A DNA stretch of 64,000 nt from Trichormus variabilis 0441. GTDB lineage: Bacteria; Cyanobacteriota; Cyanobacteriia; Cyanobacteriales; Nostocaceae. Within the stretch, counting starts at the first letter, position 1; each line of letters opens with the position of its first letter. Both the position numbers and the translations under genes were made by a program. A model generated the notes under the pieces. It made no database searches. It saw nothing but the letters and a program-made list of their open reading frames with translations, and had not been told where the DNA came from. The stretch spans positions 1,486,001 to 1,550,000 of the forward strand of contig NZ_CP047242.1 of assembly GCF_009856605.1 (NCBI RefSeq), written 5' to 3'. Shown here one piece after another: positions 19,218 through 27,833 of the stretch.

Positions 19218-20432
19218 TTAGAGAAAATTACTAATTCGTTCAACGGCAGTTCTTAATATAGATGGTTCATGGACTAGGGCAAAGCGCACATATCCTTCAC
19301 CAGATTTGCCAAAGCCAGCACCAGGAGAAGCCGCTACACCGGTTTGTTTGACTAACTGTGTACAAAATTCTATGGAATTTTGACTCCACGAGGATGGTAA
19401 TTTTGCCCAGATATACATAGTGGCTTTGGGAGTGGGAACATACCAACCGATGTGGTGTAGAGCATGAATAAAAGCATCACGACGTTGGCGAAATGTTGAC
19501 ACAGCAGCTTCTACACCTGCTTGCGGACCAGTCAGAGCTGCGATCGCTCCATTTAAAATTCCTCGATATTGATTAAAATCAACTGCCGCTTTGATTTGGC
19601 GTAAAGCCTGAATCATCTGGGCATTACCAATGGCATAGCCAATGCGAAAGCCACCCATATTGTAGGACTTAGAAAGAGTGAAAAATTCAATAGAAACACT
19701 TTTATCTGGGTCAGCTTGGAGAATTGAAGGTACTAGGGATCGGTGATTAGGGATTGGGGATTGGGAAAGATTTTGATCCCAATTACTAGAATCCTCAAAA
19801 ACCATATCCACATAGGGAAAATCATGCACCAATGCAATGTTATGTTCCTGACAAAAAGCCACGGCTTCCTTAAAGAAAGATAAAGGTGCGATCGCTGCTG
19901 TGGGATTGTGAGGATAGCTTAATACCATCATCCGCGACCGAGCCAAGACATCCGTCGGGATATCAGTAAACACAGGTAAAAAATCGTTTTCTGCCTTTAA
20001 TGGCATTGGGTAAATTTGCCCACTAGCTAAGTAAACTCCCCCAGCATGGGAAGGGTAGCCGGGATCAAGTAGTAAAGCAAAATCCCCAGGATTGAGCAAT
20101 GCCAAAGGTAAATGAGCAGTACCTTCCTGGGAACCAATTAAAGGCAGTACTTCTGTTTCGGGATCGACTTTGACCCCAAATTTTTGTTCATACCAGTTAG
20201 CTGCGGCTTGGCGAAAATCCCTTGTCCCATTAAAAAGCAAGTAGCCGTGGGTACTGGGATCATATAAAGATTTAGCGATCGCTTCAATCACATGAGCTTC
20301 AGCTGGCAAATCCGAAGATCCCAAAGATAAATCAATTAACTCTTTCCCTGCTGCTAACGCCAAGGCCTTAGCCTTATCCATATCAGCAAAGACATTAGAT
20401 TGCAGAGGTTGTAAACGCTGTGAGAATTGCAT
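19218..20432 (-). CDS. PLP-dependent class I/II aminotransferase with repeat-derived insertion
   Basis: 404 residues from MQFSQRLQPLQSNVFADMDK; an ATG three codons upstream lies in tandem-repeat sequence. The fold-type I aminotransferase pattern is complete: PGYPSHAGG, NPTAA, the YVDMVFED region, the PLP lysine in TLSKSYNMGGFRIGYAIG, and the C-terminal YVRFALVHE arginine. It resembles LL-diaminopimelate aminotransferase-like and alanine aminotransferase-like enzymes; specificity is uncertain. Residues after NWDQN (LSQSPIPNHRSLVPS, nt about 19735-19770) are encoded by CCCCAAT-type repeat sequence, an apparent in-frame insertion in a surface loop. No strong ribosome site is visible. Confidence 0.88.
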   Translation of the reverse strand: MQFSQRLQPLQSNVFADMDKAKALALAAGKELIDLSLGSSDLPAEAHVIEAIAKSLYDPSTHGYLLFNGTRDFRQAAANWYEQKFGVKVDPETEVLPLIGSQEGTAHLPLALLNPGDFALLLDPGYPSHAGGVYLASGQIYPMPLKAENDFLPVFTDIPTDVLARSRMMVLSYPHNPTAAIAPLSFFKEAVAFCQEHNIALVHDFPYVDMVFEDSSNWDQNLSQSPIPNHRSLVPSILQADPDKSVSIEFFTLSKSYNMGGFRIGYAIGNAQMIQALRQIKAAVDFNQYRGILNGAIAALTGPQAGVEAAVSTFRQRRDAFIHALHHIGWYVPTPKATMYIWAKLPSSWSQNSIEFCTQLVKQTGVAASPGAGFGKSGEGYVRFALVHEPSILRTAVERISNFL

Positions 20433-20518
20433 ATTAGTCATTAGTCATTAGTCAGTAGTCAATAGTCAATAGTCGATGGTCGTTACTGATGGACTATGGA
20501 CTATGGACTATGGACTAA
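20433..20518. repeat. Heptamer repeats between trx and the aminotransferase gene
   Basis: Tandem TTAGTCA, GTAGTCAA and ATGGACT units fill the whole spacer and touch the coding ends of both neighbours. Confidence 0.85.
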
Positions 20519-20850
20519 TTATTATTTAAATGCGTATCTAGGAAACTGAGCAATTTATCTTTACTAATCACTCCTTCGGTAGAGTCTAATAGCTGTTCTC
20601 CTTTTACTAATCTGAGGGCTGGTACGCCTTCTACCTTGTATTTTTTGACAGTTGTGGGATTGGGATCAATTTCCAGTTTGACAACTTTCAAGCGATCGCT
20701 GTAGGTATTAGCCGCTAAATTGATCAGTGGTGACATCAACTGGCACGGCCCGCACCAAGAAGCCCAGAAATAAACTAATACAGGCTGCTCGGCTTTCAAC
20801 ACTTCGCTTTCAAACTCAGCATCAGTTATGGTGATTACACCCTTACTCAT
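20515..20850 (-). CDS. Thioredoxin, M-type-like
   Basis: 111 residues from MSKGVITITDAEF, with GGAGAC four bases before the ATG. The active site WCGPC lies in YFWASWCGPCQLMSP, and the cis-Pro in EGVPALRLV. It acts as a soluble disulfide reductant. It lies downstream of VIPP1 and upstream of the aminotransferase gene on the same strand, but a terminator follows VIPP1, so it probably has its own promoter. A second thioredoxin gene lies at 50324-50650. Confidence 0.93.
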   Translation of the reverse strand: MSKGVITITDAEFESEVLKAEQPVLVYFWASWCGPCQLMSPLINLAANTYSDRLKVVKLEIDPNPTTVKKYKVEGVPALRLVKGEQLLDSTEGVISKDKLLSFLDTHLNNN

Positions 20851-20969
20851 TGCAGTCTCCATTAGTTGGCATCGATACAAAGTTGGCACACAAATTACTG
20901 TATCTCAATCTGGGAGTTAGTTGCTAGAGAAGCGATTAATCGCGTCTGTACAGTTGTCTGACAATGATT

Positions 20970-20999
20970 AAAAATCCCACAACCAAGAGGCGTGGGATT
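20970..20999 (-). terminator. Terminator of the VIPP1 gene
   Basis: On the minus strand AATCCCAC...GTGGGATT forms an 8-bp stem followed by TTTTTAATC, 28 bp past the VIPP1 stop. Confidence 0.75.
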
Positions 21000-21026
21000 A
21001 ACTAAAAATTTGTTAGGCGGCAAACC

Positions 21027-21803
21027 TTACAACTGATCCAATTGTTTGCGTAGGGCATCCAATTCAGAGTCAACAACCTCTTTAGATTTAGGCGCAGTGG
21101 ATTGCTGTTCCTGTTGTTGTGGGGGTAGTAGGTTTTGCTCAGGTGCAGGAGCTAAGGAGGCTTTCAAAGCTGCCAATTCATCATCAACATCGCTGCTAGA
21201 TTCTAAACGGGCAAATTGGGTTTCTAAGTCTGCTCCAGCTAACTCTGCTGCTGATTGAGCGCGGGCTTCCTGCATCAGCACTTTTTCTTCCATGCGCTCA
21301 AAGGCAGCCATAGCACTGCTGCTATTCATACCACGTACCATCCCTTCCAGTTGCTCTTGGGCTTTGGCAGTGGTAATCCGAGCCTTGAGCATTTCTTTTT
21401 TGGTTTTGGCTTCAGAAATCTTGCTCTCTAGCTGGATTAAATTGCGCTTGAGGGTTTCAACTTGAGTACTTTGTTGATCTAGGCTAGTTTTTAGGGCTGT
21501 GCTGGTTTCGGTATAAGTCTTTTTCCGCTCTAGGGCTTGTCTGGCTAAGTTTTCATCACCTTTTTGCAATGCTAATTGGGCATTGCGTTGCCACTTATTA
21601 ATTTCATTTTGGGCATCAGTATATTGTTTCTCTGTACGTTTTTGGGCAGCGATCGCTTGAGCCACCCCTTGACGTAGCTGTACCAAGTCTTCCTGCATTT
21701 CGAGGATGGCTTGCTCCAGCATCTTTTCTGGATCTTCGGCCTTATTGACTAAATCGTTGAGGTTAGCACTGACTACTCGCTTAATGCGATCAAATAATCC
21801 CAT
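21027..21803 (-). CDS. vipp1: VIPP1/IM30 thylakoid membrane maintenance protein
   Basis: 258 residues of the ESCRT-III-like PspA/IM30 family: MGLFDRIKRVVSANLNDLVN amphipathic helix, the conserved EDPEKMLEQAILEMQEDL, and long helices to about residue 215. A Gln/Pro linker then leads to a final helix (KEVVDSELDALRKQLDQL). This C-terminal helix is what distinguishes VIPP1 from PspA. VIPP1 forms rings and rods that protect and build thylakoids. A pspA paralogue lies 160 bp upstream on the same strand. The CDS is followed by its own terminator. Confidence 0.93.
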   Translation of the reverse strand: MGLFDRIKRVVSANLNDLVNKAEDPEKMLEQAILEMQEDLVQLRQGVAQAIAAQKRTEKQYTDAQNEINKWQRNAQLALQKGDENLARQALERKKTYTETSTALKTSLDQQSTQVETLKRNLIQLESKISEAKTKKEMLKARITTAKAQEQLEGMVRGMNSSSAMAAFERMEEKVLMQEARAQSAAELAGADLETQFARLESSSDVDDELAALKASLAPAPEQNLLPPQQQEQQSTAPKSKEVVDSELDALRKQLDQL

Positions 21804-21965
21804 AACTTTGTTTTTCCTTTTGGAGTTTACGCGCTTGGTTGATTAGTTCGCTTTTTTACTATTTAATAGCTTCCACTTTCAATGTAATCTTTCCGGTTGG
21901 CTTCAGTCAGTCCCGACACCCGTTAATAGTTAAGATATATCCTAGAATTGGTAATTAACTAAATT

Positions 21966-22673
21966 TTAATAGTTTTCGCCTTGAGGTAGTTGCTGCTGAG
22001 GAGTATTTTCTCCCTCGCTTAAGGCTTGTGTTTTCATTGCTGCTAGTTGGCTATCAACATCGTTAGCCGCTTCTAGAGAATCGAATTGTTTTTGCAAGTC
22101 GTCACTACCCATTTGAGTTATGAGTTCTGATTTTGCTTCTATTTGCAAAACTTTTTCCTCCATCCGCTCAAAAGCATTCAAGCTGCTAGTGGCTGAACCT
22201 CCACTTAACATTTCCTGAAGTTTGTAGGATGCTTCTGCTGAGCGAGCGCGAGCGATATACATATCTTTTTTAGTCTTCGCCTCGGCAATTTTTAACTCTA
22301 GTGACCGCATATCTTTTTTCAGTCTATCTACTATCTCGATTTGCTCCCCTATTTGGCTTGAGAAGGTCTTAGCCGCATCTACATAAGACTGGCGCTTGGT
22401 CAAGGCTTCTCTCGCCAGAAGTTCATTACCTTGTTGTAGTGCTAGTTGAGCGCGACGATACCATTCTTCTGCGGTGGACTGGGCAGATGCGGCTTGGCGT
22501 TCAGTACGTTTTTGGGTGGCGATCGCCTGTGCTACTCCCTGTCGCAATCGCAGTAAGTTCTCCTGCATTTCCATGACAGCTTGTTCCAGAATTTTTTCTG
22601 GATCTTCTTTACTGGCCACCACGCTATTGAAGTTAGCGCTGATCACCCTTTGGATACGCTTAATCAATTCCAT
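21966..22673 (-). CDS. pspA: PspA-family phage-shock-like protein
   Basis: 235 residues from MELIKRIQRVISANFNSVVA, with GGAGAG five bases ahead. A longer frame upstream would add a non-conserved hydrophobic extension. Same helix pattern as VIPP1 (SKEDPEKILEQAVMEMQENL) but it lacks the terminal VIPP1 helix, ending in a Gln-rich tail. PspA proteins bind stressed membranes. The tandem with vipp1 is typical of cyanobacteria and fits an ancient duplication. Confidence 0.9.
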   Translation of the reverse strand: MELIKRIQRVISANFNSVVASKEDPEKILEQAVMEMQENLLRLRQGVAQAIATQKRTERQAASAQSTAEEWYRRAQLALQQGNELLAREALTKRQSYVDAAKTFSSQIGEQIEIVDRLKKDMRSLELKIAEAKTKKDMYIARARSAEASYKLQEMLSGGSATSSLNAFERMEEKVLQIEAKSELITQMGSDDLQKQFDSLEAANDVDSQLAAMKTQALSEGENTPQQQLPQGENY

Positions 22674-22910
22674 TTCGGCTCTCCATTCACTTTTGCCAAT
22701 CAACCCCAACAAGGAAACTCCTGCATAGCCTACGGCAAAACTTGCGCCAACAAAATTCAAGATTTTGCAGAAGCGTGCAAGCACAGTTAGTAGGCAAGCT
22801 AGAAACCTCACATTTGAGTTTTGCTGGCGTTAGCACGAAAAAATGCCCCACACCTCATATCCAGTATTTTTTGTCCCCTGTTCCCTAATCCTATCGTAAA
22901 TTTTTGCAAC

Positions 22911-24230
22911 CTATGGCTGCTGTAGGCGTGCTTTAATCCCCTTAGCCTGTAGCTGTTTTAACCTTTGTTCTGCTTCTTCTTTTGTTTTGACCGTAGCCAG
23001 ATAGATTAATGTGCTGTTTCTTGACAAGTAAGCATCGGGAACTACTTGGCGTGCGGCAGTCAGGGCATTAGCTCCTTGATTGTCTATCACTATATGGTAC
23101 AGTCCATCTGTTGACGGTTTGATTTGGTTGCTAGCTGGGGGCAGAGTTGCTGTTCCTTGGGGTAAGGGTTGTAAGCGGGGAGTTGATGAGGCATCTAAGG
23201 CAGGTAAAGGTGGTGCCTCTGGTAAGGGGTTGGTAGTAGGAGGTATAACTGGCTGCTGGAGAGGAAGAGTGTTGGCGGGGGCGATGGGTGTTGGTTGTAC
23301 TTTAGGTTGTAAGCCAACTACGTCAATAGGATTTCTCAACTCTGGAAACTCTCTAGCAGTTAAGTCGGGATACTTAGGAATGGAAGTAAGTTCTGGTTGC
23401 GATTGACTTGGGGTATTATTGGCAACTTCTGGCGGATTTTCGGTAGTAGGAGAAGGATCACCGTTAAATAATCTACTGAAATTTAGCTGGGGTAAGGTTT
23501 TGGGATTAAAAACGACGTACCCTAAGGTCAGGCTTGCTACTAATAACAGCAGCATGGAACCGATGCCTAAAGGTGATAGCAGGCTATCGCTAGAGTTGTT
23601 TGGTTGGCTAGTTTCTGACTGTTCATCTGTGAGACTCCGCAGTAGTGCTTCACTGGATTCTAAATAGTCATTGGGCTGGGCAGGAGTATCATCGGCTAAG
23701 AGTTTTTCGCTTTGACTGCCTTGAGCGATCGCCGGTACTATACTGCTAGTGTCGGTGGAGTTAGCTGGAGGTAAAGGAATTTGTGTATTGCCTTCAGGTG
23801 TAGTTTGTAGTGGATCGTTATTTGGTGTTTCTGTATTGGCGACAGTTTTAGGAGTATAAGGATTTAGAAGTGCAGGTGAGGATAGATTTTCCCCACTAGG
23901 TGTTGGGTTTTTGTCGTGAACAGGTGACTTGATAATAATTGAGGCTGTTTTCTCCTCAGGGCTTGCGGCCAGGGATAAAGGTTTTGCCTGGGATTTACTT
24001 TCTACTGTCAATGGCTGAGTATGTGCCATTGTGGCATTCTTATCGGTCAACTCTTGAGGATAATTCTGAGCATAACTATTCACACGAGATGGACTGTTTG
24101 CCCTTATCCCCATACGTGTGCGCCGATAACGAGCTAATTCTTGTTCTAACTGCACTTCCAAACTCGCTAGTGCCGCAACTAATGGTTGTTTTAGTCCAGT
24201 ACTAGAATCTATCAGGGGTTTTTGACTCAT
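22911..24230 (-). CDS. Single-pass membrane protein with SPOR-like C-terminus
   Basis: 439 residues. A Ser/Pro/Thr-rich N-terminal half (about 1-215) is followed by one membrane segment (SMLLLLVASLTLGYVVF). A long Pro-rich periplasmic linker comes next. The C-terminal domain of about 65 residues (GLYHIVIDNQGANALTAARQ to KTKEEAEQRLKQLQAKGIKA) has the SPOR-like beta-alpha-beta pattern. SPOR domains bind denuded peptidoglycan at division sites, so a cell-wall or septum role is plausible but not shown. It lies upstream of pspA on the same strand. Confidence 0.75.
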   Translation of the reverse strand: MSQKPLIDSSTGLKQPLVAALASLEVQLEQELARYRRTRMGIRANSPSRVNSYAQNYPQELTDKNATMAHTQPLTVESKSQAKPLSLAASPEEKTASIIIKSPVHDKNPTPSGENLSSPALLNPYTPKTVANTETPNNDPLQTTPEGNTQIPLPPANSTDTSSIVPAIAQGSQSEKLLADDTPAQPNDYLESSEALLRSLTDEQSETSQPNNSSDSLLSPLGIGSMLLLLVASLTLGYVVFNPKTLPQLNFSRLFNGDPSPTTENPPEVANNTPSQSQPELTSIPKYPDLTAREFPELRNPIDVVGLQPKVQPTPIAPANTLPLQQPVIPPTTNPLPEAPPLPALDASSTPRLQPLPQGTATLPPASNQIKPSTDGLYHIVIDNQGANALTAARQVVPDAYLSRNSTLIYLATVKTKEEAEQRLKQLQAKGIKARLQQP

Positions 24231-24421
24231 TGTCTCTACACCTCATTTTGTCAGGGGGGAGTGGATAATTAACAATTCAAAATTTATCCGGAAAAGTTGA
24301 GCCAGTTACGTGGTGTTCGCGTAACATCTCTGTCAGGAAGGGCAGCCTGGTCTTCTCGATGAGATGCTAGTTTTGTACCAATGTTAAAGAAAATTGTCTA
24401 TTAGTATAGATCCCAGAACTA

Positions 24422-24594
24422 ATACCAATTTGAAAAAAGAAGGCGACGGATATAAAGCGCTAAATGCTTGTCCTGTCTTGATTCTTAATCTTGTATTTTG
24501 TACTCCTGCGGAGAACCCTTACCCCTACGGGGAAGTAAGCTACGCGTAGCGTCTTTGCATAGGAGAAGGGTATGAGTGAATTTTGAATTGGTAT
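24422..24594. mobile_element. MITE-like element, ATACCAATT family (copy 1)
   Basis: Begins ATACCAATTTGAAAAAAGAA and ends with AATTGGTAT, giving 9-bp terminal inverted repeats. The first 26 bp differ from the element at 58885 by one base. The interior includes the dispersed sequence CTACGCGTAGCGTC. No coding capacity. Confidence 0.65.
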
Positions 24595-24623
24595 AAGCTC
24601 AATTCTGACTGTTATTTGGCAAG

Positions 24624-25181
24624 ATGTCTTTTAAATCCGTTAATGATATTTTAGGTGTTCTAGAAAAGCAGGCGAAATGGCAACAACAACCATTTCAGCA
24701 AGTATGCCAGTTTTGGGCAGAAGTTGTAGGCAGCGCCATTGCCGCCCAAACTCAACCTTTATCACTACAGCGTGATGTTTTACGCGTAGCAACTTCTAGT
24801 GCCGCTTGGGCGCAAAATTTGACATTTAGTCGTCAAACGTTACTTTTAAAGTTAAATCAAAAGTTATCTACCCCTATTGTAGATTTGCGTTTTTCTACTG
24901 CTGGTTGGCAACGCCATCCACAAAAGGAAAAACCCCACTCAATAGGGTTACATAGCCAACATCCCAGTTATTTGGGTGATGTCAATGAAGACCAGGGTCA
25001 AGTAACAGCAGTTAATCAAGATGTGAATCAGGTTTTTGGTCATTGGGCCAAGACAAGGCAGAGGCGATTGCAAAATTTACCCCTTTGTCCTCAATGTCAA
25101 TGCCCTACACCACCAGGCGAACTCCAGCGTTGGGGGGTTTGTGGGTTTTGTAGCGTTAAGCAGTTGCCCAAAAATATGTAA
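24624..25181 (+). CDS. DciA-like DUF721 protein with C-terminal zinc-ribbon-like motif
   Basis: 185 residues. Residues 1-95 match DUF721 (VNDILGVLEKQAKWQQQ, FWAEVVGSAIAAQTQPLSL, VLRVATSSAAWAQNL), the fold of DciA, which loads the replicative helicase in bacteria lacking DnaC. The C-terminal tail adds CPQCQCPTPPGELQRWGVCGFC, five cysteines that could bind zinc. Helicase loading is inferred from the family. It is isolated, with the SPOR-like gene divergent upstream. Confidence 0.8.
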   Translation: MSFKSVNDILGVLEKQAKWQQQPFQQVCQFWAEVVGSAIAAQTQPLSLQRDVLRVATSSAAWAQNLTFSRQTLLLKLNQKLSTPIVDLRFSTAGWQRHPQKEKPHSIGLHSQHPSYLGDVNEDQGQVTAVNQDVNQVFGHWAKTRQRRLQNLPLCPQCQCPTPPGELQRWGVCGFCSVKQLPKNM

Positions 25182-25553
25182 TTATTTTCTGTATAAAAAT
25201 GCTGTTTTTATATAAAATTGAAGCTGGTTGGCAACGTTACTTTTTTACTAGAAAACACCTGATAACCTTACTGAGACAAGAGATATTACAGCTTAATTGA
25301 AAAAATCTCCTACGTCTAAAGTTTTATCTTTACCGTTGATCCCCAATAAGTTATTGGCAATAATTTATATGTAACCACTATAAGTAACATTGAAAAATAT
25401 AACATAAATCTAAAAACATAATAAAGTTTATTTTGCCGTTAAACGGGTTATAACCTAGATATAATCACGGGTTATGGGATCAATACGTATTTCTATCTAG
25501 AAGGAAAATATAGAGACGAAATCAGCCATAAACGGCACTAAAGATGAAACCAA
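25182..25553. other. Intergenic region upstream of the small Cys-rich gene
   Basis: AT-rich; no gene, repeat pair or RNA recognised. Confidence 0.4.
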
Positions 25554-25868
25554 ATGAAACCCATTAATTCTTTGACATCTGCCTGTCGATATTGTCGCCA
25601 TTACAAGCCAGAGGGTCGCCGAGGCGGGATGTGCCAACAGCTGGGAGCGCCTGTGCAAGCCTGTTGGAAAGCTTGCTCTTTAGCGCTACCACCTTTTGCT
25701 CCTTCTTGGGAAACCTTGGAAGATGCTTGGAGTTTACCTGATGCCACACCAGTATTAGTAGAATCTGAACCTTTGGTGTGTAATGTAGAAAATGCTGTTT
25801 TCGCCGTAACTCAGGAGAAAACTGCCTCTACTTCTGAACAAGCAAAAGCTGAGACAGTACTTATTTAA
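25554..25868 (+). CDS. Conserved small Cys-rich protein, unknown function
   Basis: 104 residues. Six cysteines lie in the first half (CRYCRHYKPEGRRGGMCQQL, then QACWKAC), in a spacing suggesting a metal-binding or Fe-S site, followed by an Ala/Glu-rich acidic tail. I do not recognise a named family. A divergent codon pattern is not evident, and the cysteine arrangement makes it a likely real gene. Followed by heptamer-repeat sequence. Confidence 0.65.
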   Translation: MKPINSLTSACRYCRHYKPEGRRGGMCQQLGAPVQACWKACSLALPPFAPSWETLEDAWSLPDATPVLVESEPLVCNVENAVFAVTQEKTASTSEQAKAETVLI

Positions 25869-26018
25869 CCATTCATATATTACCTGACTGTGTTTGCAGT
25901 CTGCGTAGAATTTTAGATTTGTCTTTTAAGATTTATAGTTGGGGACTGGGGATTAGGAGTTGGGGACTGGTGATTAATTAATTTTTCCAATACCCAATAC
26001 CTAATCTTTAATACTCGA

Positions 26019-26852
26019 TCACGGTAGCCAAGGAAAATCTCGAAAATTTGGTGGACGTTTTTCTAAAAAAGCTTGTTTACCTTCAGCACCTTCTTCTGTC
26101 ATGTAATAAAGTAAGGTGGCATTACCAGCTAGTTCTTGTAAACCAGCTTGTCCATCACAATCAGCATTAAATGCTGCTTTGAGACAGCGAATGGCAATAG
26201 GGCTTTTTTCTAGAATTTCTCCAGCCCATTTAATTCCTTCTGCTTCTAGTTGCTCTATCGGCACAACGCAATTTACTAAACCCATTTCTAAAGCTTGTTG
26301 GGCATCATATTGACGACAGAGAAACCAAATTTCTCGTGCTTTTTTCTGTCCAACAATGCGCGCAAGATAGCTAGCGCCAAAACCACCATCAAAACTGCCC
26401 ACTTTCGGGCCAGTCTGACCAAAAATAGCATTATCAGCAGCAATGGTAAGGTCACAAATCAAGTGTAGGACGTGTCCACCACCGATCGCATATCCAGCAA
26501 CCAAAGCAATTACCACCTTTGGCATGGAACGAATCAGGCGTTGTAAATCCAGCACATTTAAGCGAGGAATGCCAGCATCATCCACATAGCCAGCTTGCCC
26601 TCGCACGCTTTGGTCTCCACCAGAACAGAAGGCATATTTGCCATCAGTATGGGGACCAGCACCAGTAAATAGAACTACGCCAATATTAGTATCTTCACGA
26701 GCATCACAGAACGCGTCATACAGTTCAAAAACAGTTTTGGGGCGAAAAGCATTGCGTTTGTGCGGACGGTTGATGGTAATTTTAGCCATACCATCAGCTT
26801 TGTGATAAAGGATATCTTCGTAGGTTTTGGTAGATTGCCAGTCGATTTGCAT
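26019..26852 (-). CDS. menB: 1,4-Dihydroxy-2-naphthoyl-CoA synthase
   Basis: 277 residues, crotonase fold. MenB closes the second ring of the naphthoquinone, which in cyanobacteria leads to phylloquinone, the A1 cofactor of photosystem I. Visible: [32 protein letters not shown] oxyanion-hole region, [41 protein letters not shown] and the C-terminal [14 protein letters not shown], all characteristic of MenB. Monocistronic. Confidence 0.96.
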   Translation of the reverse strand: MQIDWQSTKTYEDILYHKADGMAKITINRPHKRNAFRPKTVFELYDAFCDAREDTNIGVVLFTGAGPHTDGKYAFCSGGDQSVRGQAGYVDDAGIPRLNVLDLQRLIRSMPKVVIALVAGYAIGGGHVLHLICDLTIAADNAIFGQTGPKVGSFDGGFGASYLARIVGQKKAREIWFLCRQYDAQQALEMGLVNCVVPIEQLEAEGIKWAGEILEKSPIAIRCLKAAFNADCDGQAGLQELAGNATLLYYMTEEGAEGKQAFLEKRPPNFRDFPWLP

Positions 26853-26946
26853 GAGAATTATAGCTGTTGTGCTTGAGAATTTTATCGCAGAGGTGGGGAG
26901 TTGCGATCGCTAATATTTAGCACCCCAAGCTTATACAATTAAGTTT

Positions 26947-27819
26947 ATGCGACGTGACTCCATCTTTTACAAATTATTCAAGCAATTTCCCGGTTTGCTG
27001 TTTGAATTACTAGACCAACCACCCCCACAAGCTGATGGGTATCAGTTTGAATCGGTCGAGGTTAAAGAAACAGCATTTCGGATTGATGGCGTGTTCCTAC
27101 CCCCCGCCAATGCAGCTTCTAAGGTTGTGTTCTTTGCTGAAGTTCAGTTTCAAAAGGATGACGACCTATATCATCGCTTTTTTAGCGAATTGTTTTTGTT
27201 TCTCTATCGCCATACCATTCGTTACGATGACTGGTTTGGGGTCATAATTTATGCCTCGCGCAGCCTGGAACCTTCAAATACAACAATTCATAGAGCATTA
27301 CTAGAAAGTGGTCAAGTGCGGCGGGTATATCTTGATGAGTTAGGGGATTTGCGACAACAACCCTTAGGATTAGGCTTGATGCTGCTGACAACCATTCCGG
27401 AAACAGAAGCAGTAGAATCAGCAAGATTTTTGCTGGAGCAAGCACAACAACAAGAAGTAGACATCTTGTCTTCACGAGCGATAATAGATTTAGTGACGAC
27501 AATTATGGTCTACAAATTTGCTACCTTAAGTCGAGAGGAAATTGAAGCGATGCTGGGACTAAAGTTGGAAGAAACAAGAGTTTATAAAGAAGCGAAACAA
27601 GAAGGACGAGGCGAAGGACGGGAAGAAGGACGGGAACAAGAGGCGCGATCGCTTATTCTCCGACAACTAAACAAACGAGTAGGCGCAATTCCCGATGAAC
27701 AGCAACGCCAGATTGAGGTTTTATCTCTAGAACAGTTAGAGGCTTTAGCTGAGGCGTTGTTAGATTTCTCGACTATCGCCGATTTGGTAGGGTGGTTGCA
27801 AAATCAAGCTACAAGATAA
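26947..27819 (+). CDS. Rpn/DUF2887-type PD-(D/E)XK nuclease-like protein with DUF4351 tail
   Basis: 290 residues. The N-terminal MRRDSIFYKLFKQFPGLLFELL and VFFAEVQFQKDDDLYHRFFSELFLFLY (E-x-Q core of the PD-(D/E)XK fold) match the DUF2887/recombination-promoting nuclease group. A charged helix with EGRGEGREEGREQ follows. The final about 55 residues, RSLILRQLNKRVGAIPDEQQ to LVGWLQN, match DUF4351. These proteins are often labelled putative transposase, but no terminal repeats flank this gene. A decayed relative of its 3' end lies at 52957-53100. Confidence 0.85.
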   Translation: MRRDSIFYKLFKQFPGLLFELLDQPPPQADGYQFESVEVKETAFRIDGVFLPPANAASKVVFFAEVQFQKDDDLYHRFFSELFLFLYRHTIRYDDWFGVIIYASRSLEPSNTTIHRALLESGQVRRVYLDELGDLRQQPLGLGLMLLTTIPETEAVESARFLLEQAQQQEVDILSSRAIIDLVTTIMVYKFATLSREEIEAMLGLKLEETRVYKEAKQEGRGEGREEGREQEARSLILRQLNKRVGAIPDEQQRQIEVLSLEQLEALAEALLDFSTIADLVGWLQNQATR

Positions 27820-27833
27820 TTGGGAATTACAAA

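Noticed and set aside
21966..22811. 46-residue hydrophobic N-terminal extension of PspA
   Set aside because: PspA proteins begin with the amphipathic helix found at MELIKRIQRV, which has its own GGAGAG ribosome site.
26947..27819. DUF2887 gene as an insertion sequence
   Set aside because: No terminal inverted repeats or target duplication were found around it, and the PD-(D/E)XK core points to a nuclease, not a DDE transposase.
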